Of a DNA stretch of 64,000 nt, positions 9,172-19,300 are shown piece after piece. Position 1 is the stretch's first letter; every line of letters begins with the position of its first letter. The translations under genes were made by a program, and so were the position numbers. A model generated the notes under the pieces. It searched no databases and was not told the DNA's origin. It was given only the letters and a program-made list of their open reading frames with translations. This DNA comes from JAEUJM01 sp044221555 (GTDB taxonomy: Bacteria; Actinomycetota; Acidimicrobiia; Acidimicrobiales; DATDAH01). The stretch is taken from NCBI GenBank assembly GCA_044221555.1, contig JBGAOY010000016.1, forward strand, positions 1-64,000, written 5' to 3'.

Positions 9172-10308
9172 TCAGCCGCCGGTGTACACCCTCGGCACCC
9201 GGGGACCGATGCCGCACACCACCTCGTAGCCGATGGTGTCGAGACGGTCGCCCCAGTCGTTGGCGGTGATGGTCTGGTCGCCCTGGGTGCCGATCAGCAC
9301 CACGTGGTCGTCCACCGCCACGGGGTCGTCGCCGCAGTCGACCATGAACTGGTCCATGGTCACCACACCCACGATCGGTCGCCGCCGACCTCCCACCAGC
9401 ACGTCGCCACCCACCGCCGACAGGCGGCGGGGCACGCCGTCGGCGTAGCCCAGGGGCACGGTGGCCACCGTGGCGTCGTGCCCGAACTCGTGGCGCAGGC
9501 CGTACGACACCCGCTCGCCGGCCAGTACCCGCTTCACGTGGGTGACCCGGGCGTGCAGCGAGAGGGCCGGCCGCAGGTCGACCACCCCGGCGAGCGCCGG
9601 GGACGGGTCGATGCCGTAGACGGCGATGCCGGCCCGCACCAGGTCGAACCGGGCCTCGGGCACCACGAGGGCGGCGGCGGAGTTGGCCGCGTGCAGCATC
9701 GGGGGGCGCAGGCCGACGCCGGCCAGTTCCTCCTCCGCGGCCCGGAAGCGGGCCAACTGCTCGGTGGTGAACGGATGGTCGGGCTCGTCGGCCACCGCGC
9801 AATGGGTCCACAGCGCATCGAGCCGAAGCACGGGGTCGGCGTCGATGGCGCCGGCGAGGGCGAGCACCTCGCCGGGCTGCGCGCCGACCCGGTTCATGCC
9901 GGTGTTCACCTTGAGGTGCACGCCCACGGTCGCACCAGCCGCACGGGCCGCCTCGGCCAGGGCGGTGATGCCCGGCATCGTGTACACGGCGGCCGTGAGC
10001 CCCTGGGCCACCACCGTTCCCATCTCCTCGGGTCGGGGCTCGGACAGCACCAGCACGGGGGCATCGATGCCCGCCGAGCGAAGTTCGACCCCCTCGTCCA
10101 CCAGGGCGACGGCCAGCCAGTCGGCACCGGCGCCCAGCGCCGCCCGCGCCACCGGTACCGCCCCGTGGCCGTACCCGCCGGCCTTCACCACCGCGCACAG
10201 GCGCGCCGGCGCCACCAACCGGGCCAGCCGCGCCACGTTGTGGGCCACGGCGTCGAGGTCGACCTCGGCCCACGCCGGCCGGCCACCGGGCACACGGGTG
10301 GGTGTCAT
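9172..10308 (-). CDS. alr: Alanine racemase
   Basis: A 378-aa PLP enzyme interconverting L- and D-alanine for peptidoglycan. The PLP lysine is in 'AVVKAGGYGHG' near residue 42 (the usual sequence is VKANAYGHG, so AN is replaced by GG). The second catalytic residue, Tyr, is in 'VSYGLRHEFG', and 'TMDQFMVDCG' and 'RAGIAVYGIDP' are conserved. Length is normal. It sits between the CBS protein and the P1 peptidase, matching the usual actinobacterial acpS-nnr-alr-tsaE order. Confidence 0.96.
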   Translation of the reverse strand: MTPTRVPGGRPAWAEVDLDAVAHNVARLARLVAPARLCAVVKAGGYGHGAVPVARAALGAGADWLAVALVDEGVELRSAGIDAPVLVLSEPRPEEMGTVVAQGLTAAVYTMPGITALAEAARAAGATVGVHLKVNTGMNRVGAQPGEVLALAGAIDADPVLRLDALWTHCAVADEPDHPFTTEQLARFRAAEEELAGVGLRPPMLHAANSAAALVVPEARFDLVRAGIAVYGIDPSPALAGVVDLRPALSLHARVTHVKRVLAGERVSYGLRHEFGHDATVATVPLGYADGVPRRLSAVGGDVLVGGRRRPIVGVVTMDQFMVDCGDDPVAVDDHVVLIGTQGDQTITANDWGDRLDTIGYEVVCGIGPRVPRVYTGG

Positions 10309-10342
10309 CGGGTCGGGCGCCCCGGCATCGGGCGACCCGGGG

Positions 10343-10846
10343 TCAGGCGTCGGTCGCCCCCGGTGCGCGGCCGCCGCCGGCCCCGTGGACGATGGCCCGC
10401 AGCACGTCGCCGCGGGCGATGATGCCCACCAGGTGCCCGTCCTCGACCACCGGCAGGCGGGACGCGTCGTGGTCGTGCATCAGGGTGGCGGCGATCTCGA
10501 CGGTGTCGTCGGGGCCGCAGGTGACGGGCTCGTCGTCCATCACCTCGGACACGACCGCGCCCACGGCCTTCTTGAAGTCGTCCTCGAACTCCTTGCGCCA
10601 GGACGGCAGCTCGATGTAGGCACCGAACAGGCTGATCACGGTGGGGGCGTGCACCTGGGCGTCCTGGACGATCAGGTCACTGGTGGAGAGCACCCCGACC
10701 ACGACACCGTCGGCGTCGACGACCGGCGCGGCGTCGACGCCCTTGTCGACGAGGACGCCCATGGCCGTCTCGATGGTCTGGTCGGGGGCGACGGTGACCA
10801 CGTCGGTGGTCATCACGTCGCGTACGGGCAGGTCCTGGGTCAACAT
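10343..10846 (-). CDS. Two-CBS-domain protein
   Basis: A 167-aa protein made almost entirely of a Bateman pair. CBS1 (about residues 8-60) ends in 'GVDAAPVVDADGVVVGVLS', and CBS2 (about 95-155) ends in 'RLPVVEDGHLVGIIARGDVL'. The linker contains the acidic 'WRKEFEDDFKK' stretch. CBS pairs bind adenine nucleotides or SAM and regulate partners; no catalytic domain is present. The Gly-rich C-terminal tail is probably disordered. It lies in the cell-wall/metabolite-repair unit between nnrE/D and alr. Confidence 0.9.
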   Translation of the reverse strand: MLTQDLPVRDVMTTDVVTVAPDQTIETAMGVLVDKGVDAAPVVDADGVVVGVLSTSDLIVQDAQVHAPTVISLFGAYIELPSWRKEFEDDFKKAVGAVVSEVMDDEPVTCGPDDTVEIAATLMHDHDASRLPVVEDGHLVGIIARGDVLRAIVHGAGGGRAPGATDA

Positions 10847-10886
10847 CGCGGGTCCCTGTGGAGTTGGGCGTCGTGGGTTTCGGGCG

Positions 10887-12254
10887 TTACTGCGCGCCGG
10901 GCGAGGTGATCAGCGAGATCGCCTCGGGCAGCCGGTCGACCAGGTCGCCGGCCACCAGGCCTCGCCGCCAGCCTAGGGTGCCGGCGACGCCGTGGATGAA
11001 TGCGCCGGCGGCCGCGGCGCGGAAGGGGTCGACCCCCGATGCGCACAGTGCCCCGATCACCCCGGCCAGCACGTCGCCGGTGCCGGCGGTGGCCAGCCGG
11101 CTGTCGCCGGTGGTGGTGACGAGCACCTCGCCACCGGGGTCGGCGACGACGGTGGTGTGGCCCTTCAGGAGCACCACCGCGCCCGAGGCGGTGGCGAGCG
11201 ATCGGACCGCGTCGATGCGGTCCGGCCCGATGGCCCGGTCGATCAGGCGCTCGAACTCCCCGTCGTGGGGCGTGAGCACGACCGGATCTCGACGGGTGGC
11301 CAGCAGCGGGACGGCCCGAGCGCCCAGGGTGGCCAGGCCGTCGCCGTCCAGGATCACCGGCTGGGCCAGCTTGCGCAGCAGGTGACGGACGCCGGCGGTC
11401 ACCTCGTCGCTGCGGCCCAGCCCGGGACCCACCACGAACGCACCGAAGCGGTGGGCGTCGTGGACCAGGTCGAGGGTCCACACCTCGGCCGGCAAGGGGT
11501 GGCCCACCGCCTCGGTGGGCCGCAGCGGATCGTCGGGCACGCCGGGCGAGCTGAGGCGCACGTAGCCGGCGCCGGCCCGCTGCGCCGCTCGGGCGGCCAG
11601 GTGGGCGGCGCCGGTCATGCCCGGCGAGCCCGCGATCAGCCAGACCGCCCGCTGCCACTTGTGGGCGTCGAGGGCCAGTTCCGGCAGCCAGGAGGCCACG
11701 TCCGACGCCTCGACCTGGCGGACGGTGGCCGACGACACGTCGAGGCCGATGTCGACGACGCGCACGTCGCCGGCGAGGCGCAGACCGTCGCCGAGGAGCA
11801 GGCCGGGCTTGAGCGCCGCGAACGTCACCGTGCGCTCGGCCCGCAGCACCCGGCCCGCGGCCACACCGGTGTGGCCGTCGACGCCCGACGGGATGTCGAC
11901 CGCCAGCACCCGGGCACCGCCGGCGTCGGGTGCGTCGTAGGGGCCCCGGAAGCCGGTGCCGTAGGCTGCGTCGATCACCAGGTCGGCGACGGGCAGGCTG
12001 GGTGGCGCCAGGTCGGCGGGCACCACGTCGACCCGCACGCCCCGCCGGGCGAGGATGGCGGCCGCGGCCCGGCCGTCGTTGCCGTTGTTCCCCTTGCCGG
12101 CCAGCACCACCACCCGCCGGCCGTAGGTGCCGCCCAACAGCTCCACCGCGGCCTGCGCCACCGCGGCGCCGGCCCGCCCGATGAGCACGTCGACCGACTC
12201 GGGCGCGGCGGCGTCGATCGCCCCCATCTCCGCGGGCGTGACGACGGGGATCAC
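10887..12254 (-). CDS. nnrE/nnrD: Bifunctional NAD(P)HX epimerase/dehydratase
   Basis: A 455-aa fusion that repairs hydrated NADH/NADPH. The N-terminal YjeF_N epimerase half has 'VVVLAGKGNNGNDGRAAAAIL' near residue 48 and 'AVDIPSGVDGHTG' near 120. The C-terminal ribokinase-like dehydratase half has 'HKWQRAVWLIAGSPGMTGAA' near 205, 'PVILDGDGL' near 310, 'LTPHDGEFERL' near 336 and 'TAGTGDVLAGVIGAL' near 400. GTG 12254 overlaps the acpS stop by 4 nt and is where homology begins. Confidence 0.95.
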   Translation of the reverse strand: MIPVVTPAEMGAIDAAAPESVDVLIGRAGAAVAQAAVELLGGTYGRRVVVLAGKGNNGNDGRAAAAILARRGVRVDVVPADLAPPSLPVADLVIDAAYGTGFRGPYDAPDAGGARVLAVDIPSGVDGHTGVAAGRVLRAERTVTFAALKPGLLLGDGLRLAGDVRVVDIGLDVSSATVRQVEASDVASWLPELALDAHKWQRAVWLIAGSPGMTGAAHLAARAAQRAGAGYVRLSSPGVPDDPLRPTEAVGHPLPAEVWTLDLVHDAHRFGAFVVGPGLGRSDEVTAGVRHLLRKLAQPVILDGDGLATLGARAVPLLATRRDPVVLTPHDGEFERLIDRAIGPDRIDAVRSLATASGAVVLLKGHTTVVADPGGEVLVTTTGDSRLATAGTGDVLAGVIGALCASGVDPFRAAAAGAFIHGVAGTLGWRRGLVAGDLVDRLPEAISLITSPGAQ

Positions 12255-12619
12255 AGGGCGACCGCGATCGCGTGGGCCGAGGTGTGCGAATGGGTCAGGG
12301 TCAGCAGCCACCGCGACACGCCCTGCTCGGCCGCCAGCGATGCGGCCCGGCCGTGCAGTGCCACCGCGGGCGCCCCCGAGTCCTCGTCGCGCACCACCTC
12401 GATGTCGGTGAACTCGCACGCGCCCAGGCCCACCCCCAGCGCCTTCATCACCGCTTCCTTGGCGGCGAACCGGGCCGCGTAGCGCTCGGTGGGGTCGTTG
12501 CGACGCTCGGCGTAGGCCTGCTCGGCGGCGCTGAACAGGCGCGGCACCAGGCCCGGTGTGCGGTCGAGCGCGTCGCGGAACCGGTCGAGGTCGACCAGGT
12601 CGGTGCCGATGCCGATCAC
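12251..12619 (-). CDS. acpS: Holo-[acyl-carrier-protein] synthase
   Basis: A 122-aa phosphopantetheinyl transferase that activates ACP for fatty-acid synthesis. It has the family start 'IGIGTDLVDLDRFRDAL' with the Mg-binding Asp, 'RYAARFAAKEAVMKALG' near residue 45 with the catalytic Glu/Lys, and 'LTLTHSHTSAHAIAVAL' at the end. The length is normal. It lies between glmS and nnrE/D and overlaps the latter by GTGA. Confidence 0.97.
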   Translation of the reverse strand: MIGIGTDLVDLDRFRDALDRTPGLVPRLFSAAEQAYAERRNDPTERYAARFAAKEAVMKALGVGLGACEFTDIEVVRDEDSGAPAVALHGRAASLAAEQGVSRWLLTLTHSHTSAHAIAVAL

Positions 12620-12638
12620 CGGTCGATCACGGGCGCCA

Positions 12639-15600
12639 CTACCGCCAGCGCTCGGCCAGGTCGGTGACCGGCTCGGTGAGCAGGGTGATCACGTCGAGGT
12701 CGCCGAGCAGGTCCTCGCGGAAGGTCGGCTCGGTCTCGGTGACGGTGTCGCGCAGGGCGGCGAACCGGCCGCGGTAGCCCTGCAGCACCCCGCGCACGGT
12801 GGCCACCGGAAGGCGCTCGGCGAAGCGGACGTGCAACAGGGTGAGCCCCGTGGCCTGGTTGTCCTTCAGCTCGGGCACGATCACGAGGGTGCGGCCGTCG
12901 CTGCGACCCCGGGCCACCAGCACCTCGCGGTCGGTGGCCACCCGGTTCTTGGTTCCCCGCAGCACCGGACTGCGGTCGGTGCGCGAGGTGAGCTCGCGGG
13001 CGATGCCGCCCCGGTCGACCACCACCGCGGTGGCCTCGCCGGTGTCGACCCGACCGTCGATGCGGTAACGGGTGAAGCCCGTCACCTCCAGCACCGCCGC
13101 GTCGAGGTCGGCCAGGGTGCGCAGCGAGCGGTAGCTCAGACGGTCGCGGGCGGCGCCGGCGTCGAGCACGGCCCGCACCAGCGGCGCGGCCAGCAGCGTC
13201 TCGTCGGACCGGGAGATGCCGACGGTGACCGTCTTGGCCTGGTGCTTGATGGCGTCGATGGGGCGGGTGAGCTCCTCGATGGCCCGGCCCAGCGCCGAGG
13301 CGAGGTCCTCGACCACCACACTGGGCGTGCCCACCTTGCCGTTCTCGAGTTGGTAGAGGTCGAGCGGGGTGATGCCCAGCGCGTAGCGGAACATCGAGGC
13401 CACCCGGACCGCGCTGCTGGCCTCGAGGTGGCCGTCGTACTCGCCGGCCCGCAGGCCGTCGAAGAACTGGCCGGCCAACGGCACCAGGGTGGGCTCGAGG
13501 TGGGACAGCAGGCGCTCGGCGTCGGCGGCCACCACCGCGTGGGCGACCGCCCCCTCGATCGCGGCGCGGGCCTCGCGCAGCGGCCGGGCCTGGGCGTCGA
13601 TGGCCAGCGCCGCCTCGTAGCCGAACAGGTGGCCCGCCATGGCCGCCAGCACGAAGGCCAGCCGGGGGTGGGTGACGGGCACGGTGAGCGCCTGCAGCGC
13701 CGCCGCGAAGCGCCCCTCACCCTCGGTGGCGATCACCACGGGCGCGGCCTTGTGGGCCCGGTAGATCGCCACCTCCTTGGCCACGTCGTCGGCGTTGGAG
13801 CCCTCGAGGCCCGCGGCGCACACCAGGATGAGCGGCTCGGAGGACAGGTCGATGTGCTTCTTGTCCTCGGTGCTGTCGCAGGCGATGGACTTGTAGCAGA
13901 GCTCGGACAGCTTGATCCGGATCTCGCTGGCCGCCACCCGGTTGGCCCCGTTGCCCACGATGGCCCAGTAGCGGCGGTGGGGCGCCAGTTGCTGGGCGGC
14001 CTGGGCGATGGCGGGACGGGTGGCGATGGTGGCCTCGAGGGCCTCGGGCAGGTCGCGCAGCGCGGCCAGCAGGGCCTGGCGGTCGGGGGCGGGTTCGAGC
14101 CCGAACGCGTCCGACAGCGCCACGGTGAGCAGGAAGCCGGCCGCGATCTGGGCGTAGAAGGCCTTGGTGGAGGCCACGCTCATCTCCACGTCGCGACCGT
14201 CGGACGTGTAGAGCACCCCGTCGACCTTGTCGGTCAGGTCGCTGTTGCGGCGGTTGACGATGGCGATCACCCGGGCACCCCGGGCCCGCACCACGTCGAC
14301 CGTGCGGTTGGTGTCGGTGGTGGTGCCCGACTGGCTGATGGCCACCACCAGGGTGTCGGACATGTCGGGGCGCATGGCGAAGCCGGAGAGCTCGGTGGCC
14401 AGCACCGCGTCGACCCGGACGGCCGTGTCGGCGAGGGCGGCGTCGAGGGCGACGGCCAGGCTCTGGCCCGCCACCGCGGCGGTGCCCTGGCCGGTGACGA
14501 CCACCCGGGTGATGGTGCCGTCGGCGATGGCGTCGCGCAGGTCGTCGGGCAGCGTGTCGGGCCCCAGCACCACCCGCAACGAGCCGCCGTCGTCGACCAG
14601 CTTGCCCCGCAGCGTCTTGCGGAACGAGGTGGGGGCCTCGGTGATCTCCTTCAGGAGGAAGTGGGGATAGCTGCCGCGGTCGATGTCGCGCGTGGTGATC
14701 TGCGCGGTGGCCAGGTCGTGGTCGGTGACCGGCAGCACGGTGCCGTCGTAGGCCTGGCGGTGGATGCCCTCGAGGGTGCCCGCCCTGGTGCCGTCGAGCA
14801 CGACGATCTGGCCCCGGCTGGCGGTGGGGTTCTCGGGGTTGGCCGGCGTCTCGCCGTCCATGCGCAGGTAGGTGGCGGTCTCCTCCACCACCCCGTAGGG
14901 CTCGCTGGCCACGATGTAGGTGTCCTCGGCCAGACCCACGTAGAGCGCCTGGCCACTGCCCCGCAGGGCGAGGTGCAACGACTCGGGTGCCACCGCGGCG
15001 CTGGCCGCGATCGCGACCGACCCCTCCATCGACGCCACCGCGGCCCGGAAGGCCGAGTCGAGGCCCTCGCCGACCGCCACCCGGCGCGACACCAGGGTGG
15101 GGATCACCTTGGCGTCGGTGGTGATCTCGGGGGCCAGCACCAGGCCGTGGGCCGACTTGAGGTCGGCGAAGTTGTCGACGTCGCCGTTGAGCGCGGCGGT
15201 GACGTAGGGGCCCGAGACGCGGCCTTCCTCGTCGGAGTTGAGGGGGTGGGCGTTGGCCTCCGAGATGATGCCCACGCTGGCCCAGCGGGTGTGCCCGAGG
15301 ACCAGGGCATGGGCCCCGTCGGCGGCCAGGGCGAGGTGGAGCAGGTCGTCGGCCTCGATGGCCGCCCGGAGCGCGGCCGTGTTGTCGCCCAGCTCGCCGA
15401 TCTCGGCGGCCGCCTTGTAGACGAAGCTGAGGGCCGGGGCGCCGTCGTCACCGTCGGCCGCCGCGCCCGCCGCCGACCGCACCGCCAGTGACTCGAAGAG
15501 ACGGTCGCCGTCGCGCTCGCCCAGCAGGCCGGCGATGGCCGGCGCGGTGAGGTCGAGCCCGTGGCCGCTCACCAGCAGGTGCAGGCCGGCGGAGTCGCGC

Positions 15601-16112
15601 CCGCGCACCTCGAGTCGGTCGAGGGCCGACAGGGCCTGCTGCACCGAGGTGAACGCCTCGATGGCCGCCGGCCCGGCTTCGGCCCCGGCCAGGGCGCGCA
15701 CCTTCTCGGCGGTGGGCAGGCGGTCGCGCTGCACCGCCCATGCCGCGTCCTTCACCCGGATGACGGTGGCGTTGACCCGCTCCAGGTCGGCCGGGCCGAT
15801 GTCGGCGGCACCGGCATCGAGCACCTGCTCGACGTCGGCGATCCGGCCCGCGGCGGCGTCGAGCAGCGCGTTGGCCTCGGCGCCCAGGCCCCGGTGGCGC
15901 AACAGGCAGGTGACCCCCGGCGTGCCCCGCAGCAAGCGGTCGGCGTGCTCGAGGGCGGCCGCGGCCCGATCGATCCCCTCGAGCGACGACAGCGGCGCAC
16001 CGGGTGCGGCGGCCAGGTGGGCGACGGCGGCACCGAGCAGGTCGAGGATCTCCTGGGGCTCCGGCGTGGCCCGGGTGGGGGGCCGGCGAACGACCGCGAT
16101 GATCCCGCACAT
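12639..16112 (-). CDS. glmS: Very long GlmS-like glutamine:fructose-6-phosphate aminotransferase
   Basis: GlmS makes glucosamine-6-phosphate for peptidoglycan, and this gene occupies the usual glmS position. The protein is about 1157 aa against roughly 600-625 for ordinary GlmS. Class II amidotransferase features: 'MCGIIAVV' (Cys1 nucleophile), 'RLEVRGRDSAGLHL' near residue 166, 'LGHTRWASVG' near 272 and 'ALNGDVDNF' near 307. The hinge 'HFLLKEITEAP' near 484 matches GlmS. SIS1 spans about 535-690 ('ISQSGTTTDTNR' and 'SVASTKAFYAQIAA'), and SIS2 about 715-880 ('CDSTEDKKHIDLSSEP'). Extra material is an insertion of about 140 aa after residue 20, more within the amidotransferase domain, and about 270 residues after SIS2. 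A TACACT box at 16151-16146 may be its -10. Confidence 0.85.
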   Translation of the reverse strand: MCGIIAVVRRPPTRATPEPQEILDLLGAAVAHLAAAPGAPLSSLEGIDRAAAALEHADRLLRGTPGVTCLLRHRGLGAEANALLDAAAGRIADVEQVLDAGAADIGPADLERVNATVIRVKDAAWAVQRDRLPTAEKVRALAGAEAGPAAIEAFTSVQQALSALDRLEVRGRDSAGLHLLVSGHGLDLTAPAIAGLLGERDGDRLFESLAVRSAAGAAADGDDGAPALSFVYKAAAEIGELGDNTAALRAAIEADDLLHLALAADGAHALVLGHTRWASVGIISEANAHPLNSDEEGRVSGPYVTAALNGDVDNFADLKSAHGLVLAPEITTDAKVIPTLVSRRVAVGEGLDSAFRAAVASMEGSVAIAASAAVAPESLHLALRGSGQALYVGLAEDTYIVASEPYGVVEETATYLRMDGETPANPENPTASRGQIVVLDGTRAGTLEGIHRQAYDGTVLPVTDHDLATAQITTRDIDRGSYPHFLLKEITEAPTSFRKTLRGKLVDDGGSLRVVLGPDTLPDDLRDAIADGTITRVVVTGQGTAAVAGQSLAVALDAALADTAVRVDAVLATELSGFAMRPDMSDTLVVAISQSGTTTDTNRTVDVVRARGARVIAIVNRRNSDLTDKVDGVLYTSDGRDVEMSVASTKAFYAQIAAGFLLTVALSDAFGLEPAPDRQALLAALRDLPEALEATIATRPAIAQAAQQLAPHRRYWAIVGNGANRVAASEIRIKLSELCYKSIACDSTEDKKHIDLSSEPLILVCAAGLEGSNADDVAKEVAIYRAHKAAPVVIATEGEGRFAAALQALTVPVTHPRLAFVLAAMAGHLFGYEAALAIDAQARPLREARAAIEGAVAHAVVAADAERLLSHLEPTLVPLAGQFFDGLRAGEYDGHLEASSAVRVASMFRYALGITPLDLYQLENGKVGTPSVVVEDLASALGRAIEELTRPIDAIKHQAKTVTVGISRSDETLLAAPLVRAVLDAGAARDRLSYRSLRTLADLDAAVLEVTGFTRYRIDGRVDTGEATAVVVDRGGIARELTSRTDRSPVLRGTKNRVATDREVLVARGRSDGRTLVIVPELKDNQATGLTLLHVRFAERLPVATVRGVLQGYRGRFAALRDTVTETEPTFREDLLGDLDVITLLTEPVTDLAERWR

Positions 16113-16232
16113 GTGACTGTCCCTTCGTCCTGCCCGCGGGACGACAGTGTAGAGGGGCATCGCCGGTGGACCGTCCCGCCGGCGGTCGGCGGCACCCACC
16201 CGGCCCCCGAGCCCACGGGTACCCGACCCGCA

Positions 16233-16389
16233 CCGACCCGCCCGCCGATCCCCGGGCCGACCCGCCGATCCCCGGCCCACCCCGCACCGACATGAGGTGA
16301 ACCGAACACGGCCCCCGATGACACAACCGGGTGTGGACCTCCGATGCCGACCCACGAGCCGACCCGCCCGCCGATCCCCGGGCCGACCC
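16233..16389. repeat. 31-bp direct repeat flanking the glmS/NHL divergent promoter region
   Basis: A 31-bp sequence beginning CCGACCCGCCCGCCGATCCC occurs identically at 16233-16263 and 16359-16389, and a partial copy follows the first at 16258-16279. The first lies in the intergenic region, the second in the start of the NHL-protein gene. It explains the Pro/Arg-rich N-terminus of that protein. Confidence 0.8.
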
Positions 16390-19300
16390 CACACCCGCCC
16401 GGGCCGACCGCCGCGAAGGCACCGGGGGCGGGTCGTCCTCGCGGTGGCGGCCCTGTTGGCCACGGCTGTGACCGTCGCCGACCCGGTCGGCCCCGCCGAC
16501 GCCGCGCCGACGCCGCGGTTCGACCGATCGTGGCCCACCGGGAACGGGAGCCCCTCGTTGCCCGTCGGCATCGCCGCGAGCCCCACCACGGGCACGGTGT
16601 ACGTCACCAACCTGTTCGGCAACCGGATCGAGCGCTTCGACGCCGACGGCACGTTCCTGGGCCAGTTCGGCACCACCGGTGCCGGCAACGGTCAGTTCAA
16701 CCTGCCGCACGCGGTGGCGGTGGGTCCCGACGGCAGCGTCTTCGTGGCCGACACCGCCAACAACCGCATCCAGAAGTTCACCGCGACCGGCACGTTCGTG
16801 ACCGCATGGGGGACGGCGGGCTCGGGGCGCGGCCAGTTCAGCGCGCCGATGGGCGTCGCCGTCGACCCGACGGGCAACGTCTTCGTGGCCGACAGCGGCA
16901 ACCACCGTGTCCAGAAGTTCACCTCGACGGGCACCTACCGCACGAGTTGGGGACGGGAAGGCACCTTGGCGGGGCGGTTCGAGACCCCGAGCGGCATCGC
17001 GGTCAGCGCCGATCGCCAGGTGTACGTGGTCGACGCACGCAACGACCGCGTCCAGCAGTTCACCGGCACGGGGACGTTCCAGCGCCTCTGGGGTGCGGCC
17101 GGCACCGGCAACGGCCGGTTCCAGGACCCGTTCGGTGTGGCCGTCGACGCCGCCGGCACGGTGTACGTCACCGACACCACGGCCAACCGGGTGCAGGCGT
17201 TCTCTGCGACCGGCCTGTTCCAGGCCGCGTGGGGCACGGCCGGCAGCCTCGACGGGCAGTTCCAGGGCGCCTGGGGCGTGGCGGTGGCGTCCGACGGCAC
17301 GCGTCTCCTGGTCGCGGACAAGGACAACAGCCGTGTCCAGCGCTTCGCGCCCGGCCTGCCCGGCGCACGGCCCCTGTTCGTCAACGCCTTCGGCACGGCG
17401 GGCCAGGGCCCCGGCCAGATGAACGTGGCGCTGGCGGTCGCCATCGGCCCGTCGGGGAACGTCTACGTCTCCGACTACGGGGCCGGCCGGATCGAGCGGT
17501 TCGGCGCGACCGGCACCTTCCTCTCCCAGTGGGGCACCTACGGCACCGGCGCCGGCCAGTTCGACCAGGCCGCGGGCGTGGCCACCGACGCGGCCGGCAA
17601 CGTCTACGTCGCCGACACCTTCAACCACCGCGTCCAGAAGTTCACCGCCACCGGAACCTTCCTGGCCCAGATCGGCGACCAGTCCGTGTTCGAGCAGCCC
17701 GACGGTGTCGCCGTCGACGCCGGGGGGAACCTGTACGTCGTCGACCACGTGCTGGACCGGGTGCGCAAGTACAACGCGGCGGGCACCTTCGTCACCCAGT
17801 GGGGCAGCACCGGCACCGGCAACGGCCAGTTCCAGGACGCCACGGGGATCGCCGCCGACTCGGCCGGCAACGTCTACGTGGCCGATGCCGGCAACCACCG
17901 CATCCAGAAGTTCACCGCCACCGGCACCTACCTCGGGCAGTGGGGCTCCCCCGGCTCGGGCAACGGCCAGTTCGACGATCCCGAGGACATCGCCATCGAC
18001 CGTGCCGGTGACGGCGCCGTCTACGTCGTCGACACCGGCAACCACCGCATCCAGAAGTTCACGCTCACCGGCTCCTACCTCACCCAGTGGGGCGGGCCCG
18101 GCTCGGGCGACGGCCGCTTCCAGAGCCCGCTGGGCGTGGCGGTCAACGCCACGGGCTCGATCCACGTGGCCGACACCGGCAACCACCGCATCCAGGTCTT
18201 CGCCACCGGCACGGCCACCACACCGTCGGTGTCACTGGCGGCCGACCAGTCGTCGGTGGGAACCGGCGAGCCGATCGACTACCACGTCACCATCGCCAAC
18301 ACGACGGCCGACACGTTGACGGGCACGGTGATCACCGATCCGGCCGCACCCGACTGCGAGGGGCCGGTGGTCGACATACTGCCCGGCGCCACGCGGGTGG
18401 TCGACTGCACCCACAACACCGGCGTCGACGAGGCGGGTCCGTTCGCCAACGCCGCCACCGTCAGCTCCGACCAGAGCAACGCGGTCACCTCGAACACCGT
18501 GACCACCCAGGTCGGGCCGGCGCTGACGGTCGCCATGACGGCACCGCCCCGGGTGATGGCCACCCGGCCCATCGACTACGGCCTCTCGATCACCAACAAC
18601 ACCGCCCAGGCCCTGCGGGGCCTCCGGGTCACCGACAGCGGCGTCCCGGCGTGCGCAGGACCGGTCGCCGACCTCGCCCCGGGCGCCACGACCACGGTCA
18701 ACTGCTCCAGGCCCACCACCGACGCCGACGCCGGCAGCGTGGTCCTGAACGTCGCCGGCGTCGACGCCACCGCCACCCAGGCCGCGTTCGCCAGCGCCGT
18801 CACCCGCGTCCAGGGACGCATCACCGGCACGATCACCGGGCCCGGGGGGCCGATCGGCGGCGCCTACGTCCTCGCCCTGGACCGCGACTTCCTGCCCCTG
18901 CACGGCGACGCCACCACCGACGCCGCCGGCGCCTACAGCCTCGGGGTCGACCCCGGCCGGTACTACCTCGCCTTCCTCGACCCGGCCGGCGCCCACCTGG
19001 CCGAGTACTCGGGCAACCGCACCAATGCCCTCGACCTCACCACCGCCGACCTCACCACCGTCGCCTCGGGGTCGGGCCCGGCCACGGCCAGCGCGTCCCT
19101 CGCGGCGTCGGGCTTCGCGCCGCCGGTCAACCCCGCCGGCATCTCCGGCACGGTCACCGACGCCAACGGACCGCTGGCCGGCGTCTGGGTGATCGCCATC
19201 AACGGCGGGGTGCGCAGTGCCACCCGCACGAACGCCGCCGGCCAGTACACGGTGGGCAACCTGCCCCCGGGCGCGACCTACCTGGAGTTCGTCGACCCGT

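Noticed and set aside
12558..15491. Plus-strand open frame of 977 codons opposite the glmS-like gene
   Set aside because: Same high-GC mirror effect; the minus-strand protein has clear catalytic motifs.
16113..16296. Possible glmS ribozyme-riboswitch upstream of the glmS-like gene
   Set aside because: The short leader (under 60 nt from the likely -10) has none of the conserved glmS ribozyme core, and this class is typical of Firmicutes.
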